A DNA stretch of 64,000 bases from Trichodesmium sp002260545 (GTDB taxonomy: Bacteria; Cyanobacteriota; Cyanobacteriia; Cyanobacteriales; Microcoleaceae): NCBI RefSeq assembly GCF_050016015.1, contig NZ_JBNHEQ010000210.1, positions 1 through 64,000 on the forward strand. The letters are read 5' to 3'. Numbering within the stretch: the first letter of the stretch is position 1; every line of letters starts with the position of its first letter. The notes beneath the pieces are model-generated. The model was not told the origin of the DNA and made no database searches. It was given only the letters and a program-made list of their open reading frames with translations. A program made the position numbers and the translations under genes. Shown in pieces: positions 45,181-53,153 of this stretch.

Positions 45181-45698
45181 AAAATTACAGAAGAGGGAAA
45201 AGAGAAAAAGTTAAGGAAGTCAGAAAGTTGTTTTTGTAAAGGGGGGTGCGTGAGCAACCCTCCAAAAACATTTCCCTCAAAAAGGTAGGGTAAAGGTAGG
45301 GTAAATTACCCAATTATTTTGATAATAAATAATTAGTAATTAACTCAAAGCTAAATAAATGATGTTTTTGGCTATCTTTCTTTAATCTGAAAAACTCAGG
45401 GAGGATTAATTTGTGGTAAATATTTTGGCTGGAAAAATATCAGGCTAACATCTATGAACCTTTGTCATAATTTGGCAAAATTATAGACTTATTGAGTAGA
45501 TAAATACAGTCTAGAGTTAAACCCATAATACATCTTCACTTCTTCCTTTTCTAAGAAATACAAGGGTTAAACTAAGCTACAGCAAGGTTAAACCTACTAT
45601 ATAATTATCATTTTATTTAATTACCAATGGACAATTGATAATTAATCAACGAGGTCATTATCAATTATCCATTATCCATTATCCATTATCCATTATCC
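45181..45698. repeat. Intergenic: small repeats and heptamer array at the clpB start
   Basis: AGGTAGGGTAA is repeated at 45284-45304. A heptamer array of ATTATCC (about six units, 45657-45698) runs right up to the clpB ATG. No gene or promoter can be assigned. Confidence 0.6.
45657..45698 (+). repeat. ATTATCC heptamer array abutting a start codon
   Basis: Six heptamers end immediately before the ATG at 45699, so the region where a ribosome-binding site would lie is pure repeat. The nearest GAGG is about 48 bases upstream. Confidence 0.85.
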
Positions 45699-48416
45699 AT
45701 GCAGCCAACTGACCCAAGCAAATTTACAGAACAAGCCTGGGATGCTATAGTAAAATCCCAAGATGTTGCTAGACGCTACCAAAACCAACAACTAGAAGTA
45801 GAACACTTAATTATTGCTCTCCTAGAACAACAAGGCACAGCTAATAAAATTTTAAATCGTTCTGGTATAGAACCGGAACGCCTTCTGCAACAAATAGACA
45901 CTTTTGCTAAACGCCAACCTAAAATAGGTAGTATAGAACATCTCTACTTAGGGCAAGGTCTGGAAATTTTTCTAGACCTCGCTGATGAAGCTAGAGAAAA
46001 ATGGGAAGATAAATTTATTGCTGTTGAACACCTCCTACTTGCCTTTCACCAAGATAAACGTTTGGGTAATAAACTTATTGGTGGTGGTACTCCCCAACTA
46101 CCAACTCGCCCTGGTTTTGAACGCCCCCAAACTACTCCACAAGTTGAATTTGAAGAACTAGAGGCAGCTATTAAAGCAGCTCGAGGTAGTAACAAGGTTG
46201 AAGACCAAAACCCAGAAGCTACTTATGATGCTTTGGAAAAATATGGGCGCGACCTGACGGAGTTAGCTAAAGCAGGTAAACTTGACCCGGTTATTGGTAG
46301 AGATGAAGAAATTCGGCGGGTGGTTAGTTGTCTGTCTCGTCGAACAAAAAATAATCCTGTACTTATTGGGGAACCCGGGGTGGGTAAGACGGCGATCGCC
46401 GAAGGTTTAGCTCAACGTATTGTTAATGGGGATGTTCCGGAGTCTCTCAAAGAACGGCAACTTATTAGTCTGGATATGGGTAGTCTCATTGCGGGGGCAA
46501 AGTTTAGAGGAGAATTTGAAGAGCGTCTCAGATCAGTTTTGCGAGAAGTTACCCACTCGGATGGTCAAATAGTTCTGTTTATTGATGAGTTACATACAGT
46601 TGTTGGTGCAGGTTCGGGGGGCGGTACTGGTTCTGGTGTAGATGCAGGGAATTTGCTCAAACCAATGCTTGCTCGTGGGGAACTTCGTTGTATTGGTGCA
46701 ACAACTATTGATGAATATCGTAAACATATAGAGAAAGATGCTGCCCTCGAACGTCGGTTTCAAAAAGTAGAGGTTGGTCAACCTAGTGTTGAGGATACTA
46801 TTTCTATTTTGCGGGGGTTGAAAGACCGTTATGAAACTCACCACGGAGTAAAAATTACTGATGCTGCTTTGGTTGCTGCTGCTACTTTGTCTAACCGTTA
46901 CATTTCAGACCGCTTTTTACCAGATAAGGCGATCGACTTGGTAGATGAAGCTGCTGCTCAATTAAAAATGGAAATTACTTCCAAACCAGTGGAGTTAGAA
47001 GCTATTGACAGACGGATAATGCAGTTGGAGATGGAAAAACTTTCCATTGAAGGAGAGTTGCAAGGCAATAATAAAGATAAAAATGCTGAAGCTACCCCAC
47101 CTGTAAAAGTATCTCCTGCTTTACAACGTATTACTAATGAAATTAATACTTTGAAGCAAAAGCAGGAAAAATTTTCCTCTAAATGGTCGGGGGAAAAAGA
47201 GTTGTTAAATGCTATTAACTCTCTCAAAGCAGAAGAAGATAAATTAAAAGTACAAATAGAACAAGCAGAACGAGCTTATGATTTGAATACGGCAGCTCAA
47301 TTAAAATATGGGCAACTAGAAACTGTACATCGCGATCGCGAAGCAAAAGAGGGAGAATTATTAAAGGTCCAAGCTCAAGGTTCATCCCTACTCCGGGAAC
47401 AAGTTACAGATGCGGATATTGCCACTATCGTTGCTAAGTGGACAGGTATTCCGGTAAATCGTTTATTGGAGTCGGAAAGGCAGAAATTGCTCCAACTAGA
47501 AAAACATCTACATCAAAGAGTAATTGGACAGTCCGAAGCTGTATCTGCTGTAGCAGCAGCTATTAGAAGAGCAAGAGCAGGAATGAAAGACCCAGGGCGA
47601 CCTATTGGTTCGTTTATGTTTTTGGGTCCGACTGGAGTTGGTAAAACTGAGTTGGCACGAGCATTAGCAGGATTTTTGTTTGACCGGGATGATGCTTTAG
47701 TACGAATTGATATGTCGGAATATATGGAGAAACACGCCGTTTCTCGGTTAGTGGGTGCGCCTCCCGGATATGTAGGTTATGACCAAGGGGGTCAGTTATC
47801 GGAGGCAGTAAGGCGACATCCTTATTCTGTAATTTTGTTTGATGAAGTCGAGAAGGCACACCCGGATGTATTTAACGTATTACTACAAGTATTAGATGAT
47901 GGTAGGATTACAGATTCTCAAGGTAGGTTGGTTGATTTTAGTAACACTGTAATTGTGATGACGAGTAATATTGGTAGTGAGTATATTTTAGATGTGGCAG
48001 GAGATGATTCTAAGTATGAGGAAATGTATAAGCGAGTGATGGGAGGATTGAGAAAACATTTCCGCCCAGAATTTTTAAATAGGGTAGATGAAATTATATT
48101 GTTCCACACTTTAAGGAAGAGTGAATTACGTCAAATTGTGGAGATTCAAGTGAAGAGAATTGAAAGATTATTAGGGGAACAAAAAATTAGTTTGAAGTTA
48201 ACTGCTGCAACTTTAGACCACATTGCTGAAGTTGGATATGACCCTGTTTATGGAGCGCGACCTTTGAAAAGAGCGATTCAAAAAGAATTAGAAAATCCTC
48301 TAGCAAATTTGATTTTAGAGAATAAATTTATTGGTGGGGATATTGTGGTAATTGATTGTGTAGATGGGAGTTTGGTATTTGGAAAAAAAGAGGAACTAGA
48401 ATTGGTAAAAAAATAA
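45699..48416 (+). CDS. clpB: ATP-dependent chaperone ClpB
   Basis: 905 residues. It is a hexameric disaggregase that works with DnaK. It has an N-domain (1-145), first AAA module with Walker A GEPGVGKT (224-231) and Walker B VLFIDELHTV, a coiled-coil middle domain, a second AAA module with GPTGVGKT and VILFDEVEKAHPDV, and a C-terminal GYDPVYGARPLKRAIQ. The middle domain has a charged insertion (GNNKDKNAEATPPVKV), which accounts for the length above the usual about 870. No ClpP-binding loop is seen. Confidence 0.96.
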   Translation: MQPTDPSKFTEQAWDAIVKSQDVARRYQNQQLEVEHLIIALLEQQGTANKILNRSGIEPERLLQQIDTFAKRQPKIGSIEHLYLGQGLEIFLDLADEAREKWEDKFIAVEHLLLAFHQDKRLGNKLIGGGTPQLPTRPGFERPQTTPQVEFEELEAAIKAARGSNKVEDQNPEATYDALEKYGRDLTELAKAGKLDPVIGRDEEIRRVVSCLSRRTKNNPVLIGEPGVGKTAIAEGLAQRIVNGDVPESLKERQLISLDMGSLIAGAKFRGEFEERLRSVLREVTHSDGQIVLFIDELHTVVGAGSGGGTGSGVDAGNLLKPMLARGELRCIGATTIDEYRKHIEKDAALERRFQKVEVGQPSVEDTISILRGLKDRYETHHGVKITDAALVAAATLSNRYISDRFLPDKAIDLVDEAAAQLKMEITSKPVELEAIDRRIMQLEMEKLSIEGELQGNNKDKNAEATPPVKVSPALQRITNEINTLKQKQEKFSSKWSGEKELLNAINSLKAEEDKLKVQIEQAERAYDLNTAAQLKYGQLETVHRDREAKEGELLKVQAQGSSLLREQVTDADIATIVAKWTGIPVNRLLESERQKLLQLEKHLHQRVIGQSEAVSAVAAAIRRARAGMKDPGRPIGSFMFLGPTGVGKTELARALAGFLFDRDDALVRIDMSEYMEKHAVSRLVGAPPGYVGYDQGGQLSEAVRRHPYSVILFDEVEKAHPDVFNVLLQVLDDGRITDSQGRLVDFSNTVIVMTSNIGSEYILDVAGDDSKYEEMYKRVMGGLRKHFRPEFLNRVDEIILFHTLRKSELRQIVEIQVKRIERLLGEQKISLKLTAATLDHIAEVGYDPVYGARPLKRAIQKELENPLANLILENKFIGGDIVVIDCVDGSLVFGKKEELELVKK

Positions 48417-48692
48417 TTGTATAACAGCGCGAGCTTCTAGCTCGCCAGTATAATTAAATGATTTTTTTTAGATAAAAGTTACAGCTATAGCAATCCTAAA
48501 TAGATTGCGGGTAATCAAAAAGTAAATAAAAAAGCTGAAATTCACACCTGTTGCCTGTTGCCTGTTGCTTAAAAAGCAGTAAGATTTTTGACATGAATAT
48601 GCGGAGGATTGCTATAGTATTACTGTCCGAAAAGTTAGTAGTAATTAAACATGAAATTAACAGCAACATAACAATATAAAGTAAACAAACTT
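48417..48692. other. Spacer with a complete family A element
   Basis: Contains the element at 48485-48617. No other feature is recognised. Confidence 0.65.
48485..48617 (+). mobile_element. MITE-like element, family A, copy 3 (complete)
   Basis: 133 bp with perfect 13-base inverted ends CTATAGCAATCCT and AGGATTGCTATAG. The interior has three CTGTTGC units and AAAAGCAGTAAG. It may be flanked by TA, as expected for Tc1/IS630-type movement. There is no coding capacity. Confidence 0.8.
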
Positions 48693-48864
48693 ACTAACTG
48701 CTGAACAAAGTATTAGATGTGTCATACTCCGTCAATCTTTAACTAATACATTCACTCCTATTTTTCTGGTTCGTCTAGACGAGCGAACAGGTAATTTATT
48801 CATCTTGGCAGGAGATAATATAGAGATATAAATATATCCCGATGGTATTTGGAAATTCTTATAA
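48693..48864 (+). pseudogene. Broken DUF6888-type gene
   Basis: The frame ending at 48864 reads AEQSIRCVILRQSLTNTF, then TPIFLVRLDERTGNLFILAGDN and IEI, a TAA stop, then IYPDGIWKFL and its own stop. This matches the small cyanobacterial DUF6888 family, which is normally one frame. No start codon is seen before AEQ. The internal stop and missing start indicate a broken gene, unless there is readthrough. Its last base overlaps the ATG of the next gene, as in intact pairs. Confidence 0.65.
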
Positions 48865-49073
48865 TGAAGCTAGATTTTAATAGCATGAATAAAAGCCAAC
48901 TTAGAGCTTATGTTATTTCTCATCCTAATGAGAAAGCAGCATTTCATATATTTGTTGATCGCTTTACCTCTGAAGCTCCAACTGAGACTTTTGATATTCC
49001 GAAATCAATTGCTGAAGTTGAAGAAGTTGATATTGTGATTAGAAAAAAATTAGAACAATTCAAAGAAAAGTAG
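48864..49073 (+). CDS. DUF6887-type small protein
   Basis: 69 residues from the ATG at 48864 (MKLDFNSMNKSQLRAYV). It has the motif M-N/S-K-x-x-L-R-A-Y-V-x-x-H-x-x-x-x-x-A-F-x-x-F-V-D-R of the DUF6887 family, usually found coupled to a DUF6888 gene in cyanobacteria. The pair is suspected of toxin-antitoxin-like behaviour, but I know of no proof. Here the upstream partner is broken while this gene is intact. An earlier TTG start at 48849 is less likely. Confidence 0.68.
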   Translation: MKLDFNSMNKSQLRAYVISHPNEKAAFHIFVDRFTSEAPTETFDIPKSIAEVEEVDIVIRKKLEQFKEK

Positions 49074-49198
49074 ATGCACAAATTATAGAGGTATGGTCTG
49101 ATTGAGTATTCCTTCTCGAAAAGGTTCAATAAAAATAATGATTATCTGCTTAACTAATTTTGATGTTAATTTCACAATAATGAACCAAAAATAATGCG

Positions 49199-49443
49199 AT
49201 GATTAGCCTAAATATAGATGACATTAAACAAAAGTTATCAGAGTTTATTAAACTGATTCAATAAGGTAATAAATTAATCATTACCACGCTGATAAACCTA
49301 TTGCTGAAGTTAAACCAATTCCTACAAATTAACAGCAAAAACAATCTCATCCTATTGGTTTATTTGTAGATGAATTTGTTGTACCAGATGACTTTAACGA
49401 TCCTCTTGCTGAAGAAATTATTAACCTGTTTACCAATCCATGA
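49199..49443 (+). pseudogene. Decayed Phd/prevent-host-death-type antitoxin gene
   Basis: The start reads MISLNIDDIKQKLSEFIKLIQ then a stop; after a frame change it continues ADKPIAEVKPIPTN, stop, QQKQSHPIGLF then VDEFVVPDDFNDPLAEEI, ending in TGA at 49441. The order helix, ADKPIAEV strand, then FVVPDDFNDPLPEE-type tail is that of antitoxins partnered with PIN toxins. Two stops and a frameshift make it non-functional. Confidence 0.7.
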
Positions 49444-49496
49444 AAATACTCTTAGATACTCATATCTTTCTCTGTTTTATTACTAAAAGTAAATGA
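49440..49496 (+). pseudogene. Truncated PIN-domain (VapC-like) toxin gene
   Basis: The ATG overlaps the antitoxin stop (ATGA). It reads MKILLDTHIFLCFITKSK and stops. The start is the classic PIN opening with the first catalytic Asp (LLDTHIFL). All later catalytic acids are missing, so the toxin is dead. Confidence 0.72.
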
Positions 49497-49504
49497 CTTT
49501 CAGG

Positions 49505-49648
49505 AATGGGAAAATTGTGATTCAGCACAATACAACAGAAATAGATATTGCTGAAGAATAGGTGAATTTAGGAGTGCCAAAACATAATATTGTTATTGGT
49601 TTCCATTAACATTTTAAGAGACAATTTACAGAAGATGCAGTTAATTAG
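49505..49648 (+). pseudogene. C-terminal fragment of a XisI-like gene
   Basis: The frame reads NGKIVIQHNTTEIDIAEE, stop, VNLGVPKHNIVIGFH, stop, HFKRQFTEDAVN. This matches the end of the XisI family (G-K-x-W-I-Q-x-D-x-T-E, then AGVPK-x-x-I-V-L-G-F). XisI is an excision-control protein of the fdxN element that has spread as a family with XisH in cyanobacteria. Only about 48 codons remain, with two stops, directly behind the PIN fragment. Confidence 0.6.
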
Positions 49649-49708
49649 TAAGTAGTAATTTTTTCATACTCATAGTTTGATGTGAAGAAAGCATAAAGTC
49701 AACAACTT

Positions 49709-50425
49709 TCACCAAAGCAGCGGATTAAAATGTTTTCCTTTAAAAGCTACTGAAGTTACATCGCTAAAATTAATAAACCGAAGTTTGTAATCTTTTTGCC
49801 ACTTTTTCATAGCTATTTGTTCGCCATTTCTGTTAGAATCATCTAAAAAGACAGCATAATTATCAGCTAATAATTTTTCTTTAACTAAAAAGGGTAAAGC
49901 TGGAAAGCGAGAAAGACTATTCTTTTTAGTTCCTGCTTTCGGGCCGTCTACAAATATAATATCAAACTTAGTATCACTAAATTTATCTTGGAATTTTTCA
50001 CTATACCACGGAGTTTTTTCCAAAGCTAAAGAGGTAGGCTCTAATGGTGCATAAATAAGTTTAACAAAGTCAGTAAGATTTTCTTTTCTAAGAGCTATTT
50101 CTAAGATATCCAAATATTTACTATCACTTTCTACTGTAAATAATTTAAAATTTAGATTATTCAGTTTGGCAAATTTAGCACAAGAGATTGTTGATATACC
50201 TCCACCAAATTCAATCATGTATTTTCTTTGGTTGATTTGTATATCATTTAATATACAAGCTAGAGTATGGGGATTAACAGAAAAACCTGTGATCGGAAAA
50301 TAGTTTGTACTATCTGGCAAAAAATCACTGATTAACTGAAGTGCTAGATTATCTCGTTGAATTTGTCTAGATTGACCAAAAAAAACTTTTGAGCGATTGA
50401 AAATTTGTTGTATTTTATTAATCAT
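49709..50425 (-). CDS. SAM-dependent methyltransferase-like protein
   Basis: 238 residues. The Rossmann motif I MIEFGGGISTIS, an acidic strand-2 end TVESDSKYLDI and motif IV FDIIFVDGPKAG indicate a class I methyltransferase fold, of the kind found in glycan clusters. The N-terminus (QIFNRSKVFFGQSRQIQRDNLAL) is helical and may bind a partner. The substrate is unknown; the glycosyltransferase on the same strand 1 kb away suggests sugar methylation (inference). Confidence 0.68.
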   Translation of the reverse strand: MINKIQQIFNRSKVFFGQSRQIQRDNLALQLISDFLPDSTNYFPITGFSVNPHTLACILNDIQINQRKYMIEFGGGISTISCAKFAKLNNLNFKLFTVESDSKYLDILEIALRKENLTDFVKLIYAPLEPTSLALEKTPWYSEKFQDKFSDTKFDIIFVDGPKAGTKKNSLSRFPALPFLVKEKLLADNYAVFLDDSNRNGEQIAMKKWQKDYKLRFINFSDVTSVAFKGKHFNPLLW

Positions 50426-51438
50426 TATTACTCCTACTTATAGGTTAAGCATATTTTTTAAATGAAAATACTAGCTTACTAACTTTGCTTATCAACTTTC
50501 TTCTTAGACTTATTTAAAGAAGTCAGGGAATAGGGAATAGAGAGAGAAAATAAACTAATTTCATTTCTTAAATTTATTTAATGAAAACTCTCCCAAGAAG
50601 TTTATTGAGTAACATTTACAGTTATTTACTCAAATTTAATGAATTCTAATGCTAAATTCTCTGATTTTCGTAGTTTTATTTTTTCTTTCATTAATTAGTT
50701 CATCCTTTCAAATATCTATCTAGAGGTTTGCTGAAAAAGTGTTATGGGTGAGGGTAGGAGTCAGGAGTCGTAGGGGCGTTTGCGGAGCATTCCGGAACGG
50801 AAATGGCCATGTGCTAACGCAAAGCTCCGCTTTATATGTCGCTCCGCGTTTTTCATGTCGGCTCTTAGCCGTTAGCGGAGCTTTGCGCTAGCAAAACGGA
50901 GTTGTGCGATAGCAAAACGCCCGTACAGGAGTCAGGAGGAATGGGGAATTTAGAGAAGGCAGTCGGAAGAATTATCCCTTGATTTTTCTGCCTCGCGTCA
51001 ACCCGAAATCCTAACTTTTTGAGATCCCTATAATGAAAACCTTGTACTTTTCCCAGACCTAAAAAGGCTGAAACCTTTATATTTAAATACTTTTATATTT
51101 AATCAGCAAGCTCTATCTAGAGAATTGGTGTTGCACAATAGAGAATGATATTCTAGAGTTTTATTGAGAGGTGGATTGTCCTTAATTGTCAAAGCAATAA
51201 AGTAGTGAAAGACAGTCATCGTCAGAGAAATATAGAGTTATCTATGCTGTGACTGTCGTTGTCAATGCGCGAGATAGCTGTCCTTTGGGTTATATTGGTG
51301 TTGGTAATTTTGGCTATGATTGTTCTAGAAATGACGATTGTCTAGATCCTATTTAACTAGCTAGCTTTTTGAGCTTGAGTAAATACCCGGCTTCTATAGG
51401 CCGGATGTTTAGGAAGAATGGAAATCTCCTTGTAAACG
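50426..51438. repeat. Intergenic with a family C element and GC-rich nested block
   Basis: Family C spans 50722-51114 (AGAGGTTTGCTG ... AATCAGCAAGCTCT). Inside, 50773-50932 is a GC-rich, strongly self-complementary block bounded by GTAGGGGCGTTTGCGG and CGCCCGTAC. The rest of the gap holds no recognised gene. Confidence 0.65.
50722..51114. mobile_element. MITE-like element, family C (AGGGTTTGCTGA ends)
   Basis: About 390 bp. The left end GTTTGCTGAAAAAGTGTTATGG and right end AAATACTTTTATATTTAATC then AGCAAGCTCT follow the family pattern. The subterminal CAGACCTAAAAAGGCTGAAACC matches copies at 11867 and 55546 in inverted form. It carries the GC-rich nested block. Confidence 0.65.
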
Positions 51439-52515
51439 TTAAAAAAAAGATCCTCCTGAGTGCTGAGTGGTGAGTGGTGAGTGCTTATTTAAAAGCATTT
51501 GATCTTTTACAAATTTAGATTTCATAGCTTGATTCACCAATGCCATTTTTCTCAACAACTGCACCTTCCATATATAAAATGGACTGACTAAAATACTTAA
51601 TAACATTGCCATTTCACAAGCAGCAACTGTATCAATTTTCAGCAAACTATAATTTTTAATAAAGTATAATAGAGCCTTACGAAAATCATTAACTAGATAA
51701 GCCAAAAATCCTAAAGGTCTTTGCCAAGGTTTCAACCGTATCATTCTAATATGATTTCTGTGTAATCCTGAACCACTCACTAGAGATACTAAATAATTCC
51801 GTTCTAATCTCCAATAAGGTATCTGATGATAGATATGCATTTCTGGATTGTACCAAATTTCCCATCCTGCATTTTGTATATGAGCTAAAATTTCTATATC
51901 TTCTCCCTTAAGTGCCAAAGATTTTCCAGCCGGTCCTGTAAGGAATAAATTTTTAGGAACATTTTCTAGCCATGCTTTTTTCGAAATAACCATACCAGCT
52001 CCTGGTGGTAAAACTTTTTTCTTATGTTCGTTATAGGAAAAAGCTTTTTTACCTCGTTCAATAATTGCCAAATAAGGAGCTATTTTTTTAAAATTCTTAG
52101 GTAGTTCACCTTCAAATTTTCCATGAATTTGTCCTCCATAAGCACCAGCTTGAGGATGTGATTTGCCAAAAGCATAAGCTTGAGCAACCCAGTTAGGTGC
52201 AGGTAAGTTATCATCATCCAAAAAACCCACATAATAACCTTGTGCTTTTTCCATTGCTGTTTTTCTAGCAATTGACGCTCCTTGTTGAGGTTCTAGGAAA
52301 TATTTGAGAGGAAACTTTTCCTGCCATTTAGATTGGTAATTGGCGATTATTTCAGCTGTATTGTCCTTACTATTATTATCAACTATAACAATTTCCCAGT
52401 TTATTTCTTCGGTTCCCTCTTGAATTTTGAGCTTCTCTATTATATCAGGTAAACGCTCTGCTGCATTGTATGCTCTAATTGCAACAGTAAAATCATACTG
52501 ATTTTTTTTCATCAC
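51439..52515 (-). CDS. hpsE: HpsE-like glycosyltransferase family 2
   Basis: 358 residues. The GT-A domain has FTVAIRAYNAAERLP, VIVDNNSKDNT and the metal-binding FLDDDN (Asp100-102). The acceptor-side region YGGQIHGKFEGELP and the C-terminal part (AGWEIWYNPEMHIYHQIPYWRLERNYLVS) are distinctive of HpsE, a glycosyltransferase for hormogonium polysaccharide in Nostoc. It is homologous over its length to the gene at 57006, in the opposite orientation. The first seven residues vary; Met2 is also a possible start. Confidence 0.85.
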   Translation of the reverse strand: MMKKNQYDFTVAIRAYNAAERLPDIIEKLKIQEGTEEINWEIVIVDNNSKDNTAEIIANYQSKWQEKFPLKYFLEPQQGASIARKTAMEKAQGYYVGFLDDDNLPAPNWVAQAYAFGKSHPQAGAYGGQIHGKFEGELPKNFKKIAPYLAIIERGKKAFSYNEHKKKVLPPGAGMVISKKAWLENVPKNLFLTGPAGKSLALKGEDIEILAHIQNAGWEIWYNPEMHIYHQIPYWRLERNYLVSLVSGSGLHRNHIRMIRLKPWQRPLGFLAYLVNDFRKALLYFIKNYSLLKIDTVAACEMAMLLSILVSPFYIWKVQLLRKMALVNQAMKSKFVKDQMLLNKHSPLTTQHSGGSFF

Positions 52516-53153
52516 ATTTTATCCTTAAAGTATAGAGAGGAATAAATTTAGCATAACAGTTTCCCATTGTTATCAGCTACAGTAATAATACTGAAATACT
52601 GAGGAAACCAGTTTTTTAAATGTTAATAATTCATTAACTTGAGTGTAACACCCGATGATTGTATCAACCATTTTTACTCTCTATTCTAGAAAAATAATGA
52701 AAATCGTGAATATTTTTTGCCTTCATACCTAATTCCCTAAAACCATAAATATATGTACATAATAACTTCGGAAATGCTGTAAGTTAAGATTAAAAACTTT
52801 TATGTATGTTTGAAATTGTTCCTGCTATTGTTATCAACTATAATAATTGATCAGTTTATATTCTTTGACTTTCTATTCATGAGAAAAAAATCCTCTTGTT
52901 TTGAATAAGAGGTAATTGTTAATTGTTTCTTTATTCCTAGGTAGTGAAATCCGAATCAGATTTTTGGTGCAATCCCTGTTTAAAAAAAAGACTCTATAAA
53001 TCAAAATTATTAAATAGTATTGAAGACTTACCAGGAGCAATTGGCCATAATGTCTAAAAATTATTGCGGCTTAGTATCTTTGAAGATTTTTAAACATTAG
53101 ACAATTGCCTGAATGATCTACTAAATATTCATCTACATAAAATAGATAACACT
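52516..53153. other. Divergent intergenic, little recognised
   Basis: About 640 bases before htpG. A fragment of a palindromic repeat (about 52880-52920, CTTGTTTTGAATAAGAGG) is the only repeat I see. Nothing else is recognised. Confidence 0.5.
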
